Origin: Bordetella parapertussis
GTDB taxonomy: Bacteria > Bacteroidota > Bacteroidia > Chitinophagales > Chitinophagaceae
Assembly: GCA_943331005.2 (NCBI GenBank)
Contig: CALQJX020000012.1
Coordinates: 61,051-125,050 of the forward strand
Reading direction: 5' to 3'
Length of the DNA: 64,000 bases
Part shown: positions 1-8,948 of the stretch, one piece after another
How positions within the stretch are numbered: the first letter of the stretch is position 1
How the letters are laid out: each line of letters begins with the position of its first letter
Position numbers and translations under genes: made by a program
The notes under the pieces: generated by a model
Database searches by the model: none
What the model saw: the letters and a program-made list of their open reading frames with translations, nothing else
Told to the model about the DNA's origin: nothing

Positions 1-813
1 CTGCACTATTGCCTGCACATATGGATCGCTGCAACGATATACGGCCTTCTTCAACAATGCATTACTCGATAGCGCATAATTGAAGATGAGCTTTGGTTGC
101 AGTTTCGCTGCATCTGCAATGATGCCTGCTGCAAAAGTATCTTTAGAGAACTCCTCCAGTCGCTTCAACATCAGTACCGGATCTTTTTTACCCATCCATC
201 CATATATGTAGGCACGCACTTCGGGCTCATTGTCCAGCAGCACCTTACTGTTGTCGAGCGTTGCAAGACCCGGATTGGCCATTACATAATCTAGTGCCTT
301 ATGCTCATTTACAGCAACGACCAAATCGTGCATATTGCCAACCAGAAGAGTGTAATATTTAGGATCAGGACAGGGATCAGCATTATATTGTCGCAGCAAC
401 TCCCATACCGCACGCAGGCTTTGAATCTTCTGCTGATTACAGGCTATGCTATCTCTGCCTACCAGAGGCATATTCTCTATCAGGTTCTGCAATTGCTTTA
501 CATCCTTTATCAGCGCATGGGTCAGCATATTAGTACCCGCCTCATTCCCGGGACTCACTATCCTGCCATCTGTTATGCCATCTGCCTCATCAGCCCGGTT
601 CTGCTCATTACATATCTTATCATGAAACAACATACGTGCCAGAGGAATGGGCTGTAACAGCGTATCCATAAGATACGGATTGATTCGCACCACCTTCTTA
701 GTTGAAACCGAAGCTTCTTTTACTCCATTACTATCGGTTACAGAACCGGTTACCTGGGCCTGTACACAATGAACAAAAGACAATAAAAGACATAAAAATG
801 TGATCCTTCTCAT
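1..813 (-). CDS. Exported protein of unknown function, 3' end beyond window
   Basis: An open frame runs without a stop from an ATG at 813-811 to the left edge, giving at least 271 residues. The first 18 or so residues (MRRITFLCLLLSFVHCVQA) are a typical signal peptide, cleaved near the Ala before QVTGSV, so the product is periplasmic, surface-bound or secreted. The rest is mostly helical in character, with a YIYGWMGKKDPV stretch, and I do not recognise a family. It is divergent from the GH92 gene. Reading-frame continuity and the signal peptide make it a confident gene, but its function is unknown and its C-terminus is missing. Confidence 0.8.
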   Translation of the reverse strand, partial: MRRITFLCLLLSFVHCVQAQVTGSVTDSNGVKEASVSTKKVVRINPYLMDTLLQPIPLARMLFHDKICNEQNRADEADGITDGRIVSPGNEAGTNMLTHALIKDVKQLQNLIENMPLVGRDSIACNQQKIQSLRAVWELLRQYNADPCPDPKYYTLLVGNMHDLVVAVNEHKALDYVMANPGLATLDNSKVLLDNEPEVRAYIYGWMGKKDPVLMLKRLEEFSKDTFAAGIIADAAKLQPKLIFNYALSSNALLKKAVYRCSDPYVQAIVQ

Positions 814-970
814 GATACCGCACCAGCTGCGGAGGCAATGTTTCAGTCAAATATACTTTTTAAAGTGTGAAGAAAACATGAAAAATAGCCCTACTATGAT
901 GCCCTGCAATGTATATTCTTCATTTATCAACAGCTTACACCACATTTATAAAACTATGGTTGGTAATTTT

Positions 971-978
971 TACTTTCG
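971..978 (+). promoter_or_regulatory. -7 promoter element (TACTTTCG) of the GH92 gene
   Basis: Seven of eight positions match the Bacteroidota TAnnTTTG element. It ends only four bases before the ATG chosen for the mannosidase, so the transcript may be leaderless. Confidence 0.45.
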
Positions 979-982
979 CATT

Positions 983-3226
983 ATGTTATCAGCTATTTAC
1001 AGATTATCATTTGCTGCAATCCTTATATTGTCAGGAACAGTAAGTTCATCAGCGCAATCGCTTACCCGATACATAGATCCCTTTATAGGCACAGGTGGTC
1101 ATGGACATACTTTCCCCGGCGCATGTGTACCCTTTGGCATGGTGCAGCTTAGTCCCGACAATGGCACACAGGGCTGGGACTGGTGCAGCGGCTACAACTA
1201 CTCTGATACTACCATTGTCGGCTTCAGCCATATGCACCTCAGCGGCACCGGCGTTGGCGACTGGGTTGATATTTCTGTAATGCCACACACCGCCCATGTA
1301 CCCGATGAGCAACGCTTCTTCAAAGTAGGCTTCAGCCATAAGAACGAGCAGGCAGGCGCAGGCTACTACAATGTAAGGATGAACAATGGTGTTACCGTAA
1401 TGCTCACTGCTACTGAGCGCTGCGGTCTGCATGAGTATCTGTTCCCAAAGGGCAGCACACCCTTCGTACGCTTTCATCTTACCTATATGATGAACTACGA
1501 CAGTGCTGCGGTAACCCACATTACTTATATAGATGATAGTACTATTACAGGTTACAGATACTCTACCGGCTGGGCCAAATACCAGCGGGTATACTTTGCT
1601 GCGCGTGTTTCTGTACCCTTCAAAAAACTGCATATCTACGACTTTGCAACACACGAAGAAACTACCGCTGAGCAAAAGACTGATGGCCGCTACAATGCCG
1701 AAATGGAATTTGCAGACCTGAAAGGAAGACCACTGATGATGAAGGTGGCCGTATCGGGGGTAAGCGAAGCAAAAGCCCTCATGGCACTACAGGAGATACC
1801 GAAATGGAACCTGAATACTGTAAAGTCCGACGCCATAAAGAAATGGGAGAATGAGCTGAAGAAGATGGAAGTTACCACCAAGGATGAGCAAATGAAACGC
1901 ATCTTCTATACTGCACTCTACCATACCTGCATGGCACCTACCACCTTCTCTGATGCTGACGGTGAATATCAGAACGCTGATGGCTGGAAACTGAAAATGA
2001 AGGGTGGCCAGCAGCGTTATACTGTCTTTTCTTTGTGGGACACCTTCCGCGGATTGCATCCATTATTTACCCTTACTCAGCCCGAAAGGCTGAAGGATAT
2101 GATGAACAGCATGCTTGCCTTCTGCGACGAGAATGGACTGCTGCCTGTATGGGACCTGAGCACTTACGAAACCAACTGTATGAGTGGCTACCATGCAGTG
2201 CCTGTACTTGCCGATGCCGTACTGAAGAACACACCGGGCATAGAACCGGAACGCGCCTATGAAGCCATGAGAAAGAGCGCCTACCAGGAAGGGCGTGGTG
2301 TGCAGCCCTACTGCAAATATGGTTATGTTCCACAAGGCCCATCGTGGCACAGTGTGACCAAGACCGTAGAATATGCCTATGACGACTGGTGCATAGCGCA
2401 GGTTGCCAAAAAACTGGGCAAAATGGATGACTACAAACTGTTCATGACCAGGGCATCGGCATACCAGACTTTGTTTGATAAGAACACCGGCTTTATAAGG
2501 GCAAAAGACAGCAATGGCAAGTGGGTAGAACCCTTCGACCCTATGTATGCATCTACCGATGGAAGTCAATCATTCTATGAAGAGGGTAATGCGTGGCAGT
2601 ACACCTTCTTTGTGCCGCACGATGTGCGTGGCCTGGCCAAAGCATTTGGCAGCTACTCCTTATTCACACAGAAGCTGGATGCACTCTTCGATGCCCCATC
2701 AGGTATAAAAGGAGAGCAGGCACCACCAGATGTAAGCGGCCTCATTGGTCAGTATGCGCATGGCAACGAACCGAGCCACCACATTGCCTACATGTATAAT
2801 TATGTAGGAGAACCCTGGAAAACTCAGAAATGGACCCGTACCATACTTGACTCTATGTATCACGACCAGCCGGATGGCTATGCAGGCAATGAAGACTGCG
2901 GCCAGATGAGCGCCTGGGCGGTATGGAGTATGACCGGCTTCTACCCTGCCAACCCATCGGGCGGCGAATACATTTTCGGCAGCCCTGTGTTTGATGAGGT
3001 AAACATGAAACTACCATCGGGCAAGGTGATGAAGGTAAAGACTAAGAACAACAGCAAGAAGAACTGCTACATACAAAGTGTGACCCTGAACGGCAAACCA
3101 TACACCAAAACCTACATAGACCATGCTACCCTGCTGGAAGGCGGCATACTGGAGTTTGAGATGGGGCTGCTCCCCAACAAAAAATGGGGACTTGCCGGTA
3201 AGGACTGGCCAAGTTCTGCCAACTAA
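983..3226 (+). CDS. GH92 family alpha-mannosidase, exported
   Basis: This is a 747-residue exported glycoside hydrolase of family 92, a group of calcium-dependent exo-alpha-mannosidases (mostly alpha-1,2) that trim mannose from N-glycans or yeast mannan. A signal peptide ends near SSSAQ (residue 25). Family hallmarks are the N-terminal DPFIGTGGHGHTFPGA, the central ETNCMSGYH, the GNEPSHH...YNYVGEPWKTQ block and the C-terminal GNEDCGQMSAW...GFYPANP. The upstream in-frame extension to 800 was rejected because the ATG at 983 gives a clean signal peptide, the usual family length and a -7 motif just upstream. No SusC/SusD pair lies nearby, so it is not in a classical polysaccharide-utilisation locus within this window. 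A bidirectional terminator follows. The linkage specificity cannot be read from the sequence. Confidence 0.95.
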   Translation: MLSAIYRLSFAAILILSGTVSSSAQSLTRYIDPFIGTGGHGHTFPGACVPFGMVQLSPDNGTQGWDWCSGYNYSDTTIVGFSHMHLSGTGVGDWVDISVMPHTAHVPDEQRFFKVGFSHKNEQAGAGYYNVRMNNGVTVMLTATERCGLHEYLFPKGSTPFVRFHLTYMMNYDSAAVTHITYIDDSTITGYRYSTGWAKYQRVYFAARVSVPFKKLHIYDFATHEETTAEQKTDGRYNAEMEFADLKGRPLMMKVAVSGVSEAKALMALQEIPKWNLNTVKSDAIKKWENELKKMEVTTKDEQMKRIFYTALYHTCMAPTTFSDADGEYQNADGWKLKMKGGQQRYTVFSLWDTFRGLHPLFTLTQPERLKDMMNSMLAFCDENGLLPVWDLSTYETNCMSGYHAVPVLADAVLKNTPGIEPERAYEAMRKSAYQEGRGVQPYCKYGYVPQGPSWHSVTKTVEYAYDDWCIAQVAKKLGKMDDYKLFMTRASAYQTLFDKNTGFIRAKDSNGKWVEPFDPMYASTDGSQSFYEEGNAWQYTFFVPHDVRGLAKAFGSYSLFTQKLDALFDAPSGIKGEQAPPDVSGLIGQYAHGNEPSHHIAYMYNYVGEPWKTQKWTRTILDSMYHDQPDGYAGNEDCGQMSAWAVWSMTGFYPANPSGGEYIFGSPVFDEVNMKLPSGKVMKVKTKNNSKKNCYIQSVTLNGKPYTKTYIDHATLLEGGILEFEMGLLPNKKWGLAGKDWPSSAN

Positions 3227-3271
3227 ACACCTACAATCAGGGAGCGTGTTTCCGGCACTACATTCATCAAC

Positions 3272-3300
3272 AAAGGCGCTCATAACTGAGCGCCTTTGCT
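3272..3300. terminator. Bidirectional terminator between convergent genes
   Basis: A perfect 10-bp stem (AAAGGCGCTC/GAGCGCCTTT) with a six-base loop lies between the ends of the mannosidase and aminotransferase genes. Confidence 0.75.
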
Positions 3301-3325
3301 ATATTTATGAATAACAAAATATGCG

Positions 3326-4585
3326 CTATTTCAACTCGATCAATGCCTGCTCCAGCAAAGCAAGCACTACAGGTATATCTGTAGTTTTGCAGGTACCCAC
3401 ACTAATGCGATACCATGGTGAATCGTGGCCGGCGCCAAAACAATAGAATGGCACCATGGCCAACTGTGCTTTACTGAGAATGTAGTTCGTTACATCCTCC
3501 TGCGTAGCCAATACTTGTCCGTCTGCAGTGCGCTTCCCTTTCAGGTCGGCCTTCACGGTAAGGTATATTGCAGCCTTGGGCGCTATACAATCAATATTGT
3601 ATCCTTTTGCTTTCAGCGCTGAGATACCATCATAGAACATTACCAGCCTTTGCTGCAGGTCCTTTTTGAATTGCTCCAGAAATGCAGCAACCGCATCGCC
3701 CATCATCAGGTATTTTGCAGTTGCCTGCTGCTCTGCCATAGGCGCCCATGCCCCTATATGACTGAGTAATGCCTTCATCTTGCCCAATACATTGGCCGGC
3801 CCGAGTGCCCACCCTACACGCACACCGGTAGCAGCAAACGTTTTGGATATACCATCTACAAATATGGTATAGTCTTTCATAGCAGGGCGCAGCGCCACCG
3901 GATTGTGGTGTTGTGTGCCATTGTAGGTAAGTAGCGCATACATCTGATCGAACATCAGGTACAGCTTTTTCTGATTGCTGGTGCGGCGGGCATTCTCTGC
4001 GAGTATCATGTCACAAATGCCTTCCAATGTGGCAACCGGCATAACAGTGCCGGTAGGGTTCTGCGGAGTGCACAAGCATAATAAAGTTGCATCTGCTATG
4101 TGCGGCTCTATATCAGTCAAGGCCGGCATAAAATCATTCTCCGGCAGCGTATCCAGCATGCAGTGCACACCCTTGTTCATAGACACGTAGTGGTTGTTGT
4201 TCCACGACGGCACCGAATAGATCACTTTATCGCCTTCATCAACAATGGCCTTGAAGAGCGTATATATTATGGGGCGACCACCTGATGCGATAATGATCTC
4301 ATCCTGATTGTAATGCACACCCTGGTACTGCTCTATGAATGCCGACACGGCCTTTCTGAGTTCCCCTATACCTTCTGCCGGCGGATAATTGGTGAACCCC
4401 TTGCGATAACTATCGACTATCAGGTCTTCCAGTTCTTTAGGCAACGGGAACACTGCCGGAGCAAAGTCGCCGATGGTGTAATTATAAATGGTTTCTCCCG
4501 CCTGTATGCGCCTGTTTATCTCATTTCCCAGTTTCACTACCTCAGACCCTACCAGGGATTCTGCCAGCTGGCTCAATGTGCTCAT
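3326..4585 (-). CDS. Pyridoxal-phosphate aminotransferase, class I/II
   Basis: A 419-residue fold-type I aminotransferase related to aspartate aminotransferases. Visible landmarks are NPTGT (176-180), the ring-nitrogen Asp in FDQMY (213), the Schiff-base Lys in DGISKTFAATG (K248) with the phosphate-binding Arg a few residues on (R256), and the carboxylate-binding Arg in WYRISVG near the C-terminus. The ATG at 4585-4583 (MSTLSQL) was chosen. The 55-residue upstream extension is basic and Cys-rich, unlike the family, and runs into the divergent hydrolase promoter. Aspartate aminotransferase is a likely activity, but the exact amino donor cannot be read from the sequence. Confidence 0.92.
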   Translation of the reverse strand: MSTLSQLAESLVGSEVVKLGNEINRRIQAGETIYNYTIGDFAPAVFPLPKELEDLIVDSYRKGFTNYPPAEGIGELRKAVSAFIEQYQGVHYNQDEIIIASGGRPIIYTLFKAIVDEGDKVIYSVPSWNNNHYVSMNKGVHCMLDTLPENDFMPALTDIEPHIADATLLCLCTPQNPTGTVMPVATLEGICDMILAENARRTSNQKKLYLMFDQMYALLTYNGTQHHNPVALRPAMKDYTIFVDGISKTFAATGVRVGWALGPANVLGKMKALLSHIGAWAPMAEQQATAKYLMMGDAVAAFLEQFKKDLQQRLVMFYDGISALKAKGYNIDCIAPKAAIYLTVKADLKGKRTADGQVLATQEDVTNYILSKAQLAMVPFYCFGAGHDSPWYRISVGTCKTTDIPVVLALLEQALIELK

Positions 4586-4652
4586 GTGTCGTCTTTTTAG
4601 GAGCCGAAAGATAAGACAATCGCCCGAATCCTTAAAGTACGGGCATATTCGG

Positions 4653-4660
4653 TATTTTTG
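4653..4660 (+). promoter_or_regulatory. -7 promoter element (TATTTTTG) of the hydrolase-glycosyltransferase pair
   Basis: An exact match to TAnnTTTG, ending nine bases before the ATG of the alpha/beta-hydrolase gene. Confidence 0.5.
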
Positions 4661-4669
4661 ACTACCTAG

Positions 4670-5470
4670 ATGCCATACATAGACATAGACAAGGGAAAGC
4701 TGCATTACCTGCGCTTGGGCACAGGCCCCAGGGTGCTGCTTGCCTTTCATGGTTATGGAGAACAGGCAGCATCGCTGGCTTTATTTGCAACTGAACTCGG
4801 CTCGGCCTACACCCTGCTATCCTTCGACCTACCACACCATGGCCTGTCGGAATGGCCTGATAATGAGCACCTGACCGAACAACATCTGGCACAACTGGCA
4901 ACCAGCATCTGCAGCGAATTTGGGGTGAACACCGTTTCGCTGATGGGCTACAGTATAGGCGGACGCGTGTGCCTGGCCATGTTGAAAGCGGCACCCTTAT
5001 TTATAAACAAAGTGCTGCTGATGGCCACAGATGGCCTCAGGGTGAACAAGTATTACTACTTCGTGACCCATACTATGGCAGGCCGTTTTCTGTTCAACCG
5101 TTTTCTCCGCAATCCGGCTACCAGCCTACGCCTGACTACGCTTTTTCATAAAACAGGTGTCATATCCTTGTCCTACCAAAGACTAACAGCACAGGTACTG
5201 CAATCTGCAGCACGCAGGCAACAGCTGCAACAGGCGTGGCCCTGCCTCAGCAAACTGGTATATAGTCCGGCAAAGCTGCGGGCAGTCATCAACCACAACC
5301 ACACACCTGTACTGATATTCATGGGCCGCCACGACCGGGTTTTGCCTCCTTTTCTGGCAGAACGCTTCATAACGGGTGTAAATACTGCCCGATTGTTCAT
5401 TCTGGAGAAAGGGCATCGTATCTTTGATGTTGATAATGTGCCTTATATAGCACAGCATCTTTTATCATGA
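4670..5470 (+). CDS. Alpha/beta-hydrolase
   Basis: A 266-residue single-domain alpha/beta-hydrolase without a signal peptide, so cytoplasmic. The triad is visible: nucleophile Ser95 in GYSIGG, Asp222 in GRHDRVLPP and His249 in EKGHRIF. The oxyanion-hole segment is LAFHGYGEQ (24-32). Helical cap residues around 125-200 are variable, and the substrate is not predictable. Its TGA overlaps the ATG of the next gene (ATGA), so the two are translationally coupled. The pairing with a membrane glycosyltransferase hints at lipid or envelope metabolism, but that is inference. Confidence 0.9.
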   Translation: MPYIDIDKGKLHYLRLGTGPRVLLAFHGYGEQAASLALFATELGSAYTLLSFDLPHHGLSEWPDNEHLTEQHLAQLATSICSEFGVNTVSLMGYSIGGRVCLAMLKAAPLFINKVLLMATDGLRVNKYYYFVTHTMAGRFLFNRFLRNPATSLRLTTLFHKTGVISLSYQRLTAQVLQSAARRQQLQQAWPCLSKLVYSPAKLRAVINHNHTPVLIFMGRHDRVLPPFLAERFITGVNTARLFILEKGHRIFDVDNVPYIAQHLLS

Positions 5471-6606
5471 ACATAGTATTCATTATCTGCGTTCTGCTCA
5501 CCATAGGGTATGCTACCCTGATGATCTTCTACCGGAAGGGATGGAGCATGCAACCCGAGTTTACTGTTCCGGCACTTTTTGAGCCCACCACAAAAATAAC
5601 CGTGGTGATACCCGCACGCAATGAGGCCGACAACATTGGCGCCTGCATAGAATCTATACTTGCGCAGAAGTATCCTGAACACCTCTATGAGATAATAGTG
5701 GTAGACGACCACTCTATAGACAACACCGCAGTTATTGCCGACGAATATGCCGCAACAAATGTGCGCTGCATAAGGCTGGCAGACCATACACTGGTTGCCA
5801 ATATGGTTGCCTATAAAAAAGCGGCAATTGCTACCGGCATCAGTCAGAGTACCGGTGAGCTGATAGTGACCACCGATGCCGACTGTACAGCCCCCAATAC
5901 CTGGCTACTGCATATTGCGGCCTGCTACGAGCGCTCCAGGCCTGATATGATAGTGGCCCCTGTAATGTATAAGGCCAAGAAGACCATACTGCAACTGTTT
6001 CAGCTCATAGACTTCATGAGTATGCAGGGTATAACTGCTGCAGCACATGCGCTGAAACTGGGCAATATGAGCAATGGTGCCAATCTTGCCTTCCGCAAAG
6101 AAGCCTTTGAACAAGTGGGCGGCTATGAGGGTATACAACACATGGCATCGGGTGATGACTACCTGCTGCTGATGAAGATGCACCGCAACAACCCGAAAGG
6201 CATTGCCTATCTGAGATCGGCAAAAGCATGTGTATCTACCCAGGCACAACCCGACTGGAAAAGCTTTTTGCAGCAACGCATTCGCTGGGCATCCAAATCG
6301 GGTAAGTATAATGATACCCGACTGACGCTGGTGCTGATGCTGGTCTATGCCTTCAACCTGATGGTGTTGCTACTGGCAGCCAGCAGTTTCTTTGACCACA
6401 CACTTCAGTTTACTGCTACCGCCATAGTGGCAGTGAAGATACTGGCAGAGTATTACTTCCTTCGTCCAGTATCTCGCTTCTTCGGCAACGAAAGGGCTCT
6501 TTGGTATTTCCCTTTTCTGCAGCCGCTACATGTGATATATATAGTGCTGGCAGGTTTTCTGGGGTTTGTAGGCGTATATGAGTGGAAAGGCCGCAGGGTA
6601 AAATAA
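5467..6606 (+). CDS. Membrane-anchored family 2 glycosyltransferase
   Basis: A 379-residue GT2 enzyme. A short N-terminal hydrophobic segment (residues 1-20) precedes the GT-A domain, which has VVIPARNEADNI, VVDDHS and TDADC (the metal- and nucleotide-binding acidic motif), ASGDDYLLL, and QQRIRWASKSGKY, which corresponds to the Q/RxxRW motif of processive or membrane GT2 enzymes. Two to three transmembrane segments follow between about residues 290 and 370. It starts inside the stop codon of the preceding hydrolase. The acceptor is unknown; polyprenyl- or lipid-linked sugar transfer in the inner membrane is plausible. Confidence 0.9.
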   Translation: MNIVFIICVLLTIGYATLMIFYRKGWSMQPEFTVPALFEPTTKITVVIPARNEADNIGACIESILAQKYPEHLYEIIVVDDHSIDNTAVIADEYAATNVRCIRLADHTLVANMVAYKKAAIATGISQSTGELIVTTDADCTAPNTWLLHIAACYERSRPDMIVAPVMYKAKKTILQLFQLIDFMSMQGITAAAHALKLGNMSNGANLAFRKEAFEQVGGYEGIQHMASGDDYLLLMKMHRNNPKGIAYLRSAKACVSTQAQPDWKSFLQQRIRWASKSGKYNDTRLTLVLMLVYAFNLMVLLLAASSFFDHTLQFTATAIVAVKILAEYYFLRPVSRFFGNERALWYFPFLQPLHVIYIVLAGFLGFVGVYEWKGRRVK

Positions 6607-6657
6607 TTTTCTACAGGACCCTCTCTTTCTACTTTTGGTTGCTACTTATCTCTGATC

Positions 6658-6796
6658 TGCGCAAAACTTTTTTTTCGTAGGGCATTGCGCATTCTTCTGT
6701 TGATCATCAATGCTATCATGTGTATTCGCTGCACATTCTTTGCGCAGAAATTGCGCAAAAATTGCGCACTTTTGCGCACGTTGCGCACGTTGCGCA
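6658..6796. repeat. Cluster of eight palindromic TGCGCA hexamers
   Basis: TGCGCA begins at 6658, 6686, 6741, 6752, 6763, 6773, 6782 and 6791. The last six are spaced 11, 11, 10, 9 and 9 bp apart, close to one helical turn, and several are extended to TTGCGCA. Such phasing would place all sites on one face of the helix, as in multi-subunit operator arrays, but could also be a decayed iterated repeat. Confidence 0.7.
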
Positions 6797-6800
6797 ATTT

Positions 6801-6840
6801 GTATCGTCCTGAAATAGGTTGTATCGTCCTGAAATAGGTT
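6801..6840. repeat. Exact tandem duplication of a 20-bp unit
   Basis: GTATCGTCCTGAAATAGGTT is present twice, head to tail, directly after the TGCGCA cluster. The unit looks like a mobile-element end, but no transposase lies nearby. Confidence 0.9.
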
Positions 6841-7174
6841 TACACCCTGGTTAGCTAATCCTGAAATTTATTTACAGCAGTTATAATCATGTCACCCCTT
6901 CGGGGCTTGTCAGTTTTTTTCTGTCGTTTTGCTGGTCTTCAGCTAATTATCACAATCACCTGTAAGTCCACAAAAAGTGCGCCAGAAGGTGTCTTCAGGT
7001 TAAAAAGATATCCACATTTTTCAGAGGGCTTTTCAGGCAAATTGAGCATTAGTCTGAATCACAGATCAAACTTATTATTGGATTACACAGATTCTTTTCC
7101 TTTAGTGTAAGCGCTGTAGACCCCGGTACTGACGAATGACATGGGTTGAGGGTGTAATGAAATTAGTCTGAGCA

Positions 7175-7879
7175 CTAAAACAATGTGTCTTTGAATTCCT
7201 GCTGTACCTGGGGTACATTGGTGTCTTGTGTGCGGGAGGTGATAAGTTTGCTGATCCTGTGTGCTTTCAGCTGACCATCGGGAAGGGGCTTAATAATTGC
7301 AGTTACCTTTTCTGCAGGGGCATCTGCATCGAGCCATAGTGCCCAATGTTCCTGCGGTATGATGAAGGGCATGCGCTGTTTTTCGTTGTGAATGTAAGAC
7401 ATGAGCTCATTGGCAGGAGTGGTAACAATGGTAGCGGTATTGAGCACTTCTCCCGTTTCGGTATTGACCCAATTACTACAAAGACCGGCGACAGCAAACG
7501 GCTCTCCGCCCATAGCTATGAACCAGGGTTGCTTGTCGCGCCCCTCGTGTCGCCATTCAAAAAAGCCATCGAGAAAAATAATGCTTCGATTGCTTTTGGC
7601 GCTATCGCGAAAGGAAGGCAGCTCCCACATGGTTTCTGCGCGGGCATTCAGTGTTTTGTTGCGCAGATCCATAGCAGCAGGCACCTCTCTTACCCACGAG
7701 GGAATCAGCCCCCAGCTATAAGGCGTTACAACCTGTGGCTGCTGACAGGAAAGTACGGGCAATGAAGGATGATCGTAACCAGCGGCATGAAAAAAACCTG
7801 TGTAGTTCTCTACCTTAAAACCCTTTCCGAGTTTTTTCTCCAGCTTTTCTTTGGGCGGTGTTGCGGCATGGGTGCACAT
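7175..7879 (-). CDS. SRAP domain protein (SOS response-associated, HMCES/YedK-like)
   Basis: A 234-residue SRAP protein. This family caps abasic sites in single-stranded DNA by forming a thiazolidine crosslink through the N-terminal Cys after Met removal. Visible residues are Cys2 (MCTHAA), Asn78 in LNARAET, Glu108 in GFFEW and His164 in IHNEKQRMP, all at the expected places. The start at 7879 is fixed by the need for Cys at position 2; the upstream in-frame extension is hydrophobic and Cys-rich and is rejected. A -7-like TATTTTCG lies five bases upstream. It stands alone, convergent with nothing and divergent from ccmC. Confidence 0.95.
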   Translation of the reverse strand: MCTHAATPPKEKLEKKLGKGFKVENYTGFFHAAGYDHPSLPVLSCQQPQVVTPYSWGLIPSWVREVPAAMDLRNKTLNARAETMWELPSFRDSAKSNRSIIFLDGFFEWRHEGRDKQPWFIAMGGEPFAVAGLCSNWVNTETGEVLNTATIVTTPANELMSYIHNEKQRMPFIIPQEHWALWLDADAPAEKVTAIIKPLPDGQLKAHRISKLITSRTQDTNVPQVQQEFKDTLF

Positions 7880-7884
7880 GATTG

Positions 7885-7892
7885 CGAAAATA
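7885..7892 (-). promoter_or_regulatory. -7 promoter element (TATTTTCG) of the SRAP gene
   Basis: Seven of eight matches to TAnnTTTG on the minus strand, ending five bases before the SRAP start codon. This suggests a leaderless or nearly leaderless transcript. Confidence 0.4.
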
Positions 7893-8234
7893 AGGATTTG
7901 AATGAGAGAGAAAAATGAAGAGGCCTCGTTGCAGACTTTATAAAAATGAATAAGATTGTACAACTGTGCTGAAGAGCATAGAAAACCGACAGCAAGGGGA
8001 TATTTTAATACCTGATTGGCAATTAATATCAACATGACTACACTGTATATAGTTCCCTCTTCAGATCTGAATGTTGAGTTTGGCTGTGATGCATGGAATA
8101 AATGGCCCGACATAACCCTATCTTATATATATAATTACCAGATTACAGATAAGTCGATCTTAAAGATATGCTTCGGGCAGCACTATAATAAGATAAACAA
8201 TGAGAACCGTCATATTATTTACAGGTTAAAAACT
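7893..8234. other. AT-rich divergent intergenic region
   Basis: The interval between the SRAP and ccmC promoters is AT-rich. I see no RNA gene, no strong hairpin and no credible small coding frame. Open frames here overlap ccmC in another phase and have unlikely composition. Confidence 0.6.
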
Positions 8235-8242
8235 TACTTTTG
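8235..8242 (+). promoter_or_regulatory. -7 promoter element (TACTTTTG) of ccmC
   Basis: An exact TAnnTTTG match, 20 bases before the ATG at 8263. Confidence 0.5.
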
Positions 8243-8262
8243 CCAAAATTTTGATTTCCGGG

Positions 8263-8928
8263 ATGCGTCAATGGTGGTGGAAAATATTGTGTGCGGCTTT
8301 TGTGGGCTATACTATTGTAGCAGGCCTACTGATGCCCGTTCCCCGTCTGGATATACTGAATGAAACTATCCGTAACCTCTATTATCATGTGCCTATGTGG
8401 TTTACCATGATCGTATTGTTCACGGCAGCATTCGTTTATTCTATTAAATACCTGAGATCCGGCAAAATGGAGCACGACATTTTTGCAGCAAAGCTCACTT
8501 CAACAGGCATATTGTTCAGTATACTGGGTATGCTTACCGGTATGGAATGGGGCAAGTATACGTGGGGTGCAGCATGGAGCAATGACCCTAAACAACTCTG
8601 CACAGCTATACTTATGCTCATCTACTTTGCCTACAGCATATTGCGCAGTGGCATGAGAGACGAGGAAAAACGTGCTAAAATAGGTGCTGTCTACAATGTT
8701 TTTGCTTTTGCCATGATCGTTCCGCTGCTTTTTGTGCTACCCCGTATGGTAGACTCGCTGCATCCGGGGAATGGTGGCAACCCTGCATTTGCCAAGTATG
8801 ATCTGGATAGTGATATGAGAATGGTGTTCTGGCCTGCCAATGTGGGCTGGATATTGTTGGGAACATGGATAGCATCGCTGAATATAAGACTGGGACTGCT
8901 GCAATACCGTAAAGAAAGTATACTGTAA
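8263..8928 (+). CDS. ccmC: Cytochrome c assembly protein, CcmC-like haem handler
   Basis: A 221-residue inner-membrane protein with about six transmembrane helices from the CcmC/CcsA haem-handling family of system I cytochrome c maturation. It carries the periplasmic haem-ligand histidines typical of CcmC (YHVPMW at about 41-46 and SLHPG at about 166) and a tryptophan-rich segment WGAAWSNDPKQ. The ATG at 8263 is preferred over a TTG four codons earlier. A CcmD-like gene follows after 20 bases, which supports the CcmC assignment. Other ccm genes are not in the window. Confidence 0.9.
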   Translation: MRQWWWKILCAAFVGYTIVAGLLMPVPRLDILNETIRNLYYHVPMWFTMIVLFTAAFVYSIKYLRSGKMEHDIFAAKLTSTGILFSILGMLTGMEWGKYTWGAAWSNDPKQLCTAILMLIYFAYSILRSGMRDEEKRAKIGAVYNVFAFAMIVPLLFVLPRMVDSLHPGNGGNPAFAKYDLDSDMRMVFWPANVGWILLGTWIASLNIRLGLLQYRKESIL

Positions 8929-8948
8929 AACGATAAAAACAGGCAATA

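Larger units (their letters stand above)
6607..7174. other. Gene-free stretch of 568 bp with repeat clusters
   Basis: No convincing coding frame is present. The left part holds the TGCGCA array and the tandem 20-bp repeat listed separately. At 6892-6905 there is a small CCCC-TTC-GGGG hairpin. Around 7050-7095 the related strings GAATCACAGAT and GATTACACAGATTC occur in opposite context, a type of sequence often seen at dispersed intergenic repeats in this phylum. Together these suggest a former insertion site, but no transposase remnant is visible. Confidence 0.5.

Noticed and set aside
6741..6796. Short-period repeats considered as a CRISPR array
   Set aside because: Repeat units of six bases with 3-5 base spacers are far too short, and no cas genes are present.
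6889..7110. 73-codon open frame in the gene-free stretch
   Set aside because: No promoter, no conserved motif and unlikely composition; it starts within a small CCCCTTCGGGG hairpin. It could be part of an old mobile element but cannot be supported as a gene.
8016..8363. 115-codon open frame before and over the start of ccmC
   Set aside because: It crosses the ccmC promoter and its first 100 bases in another frame; composition is not protein-like.
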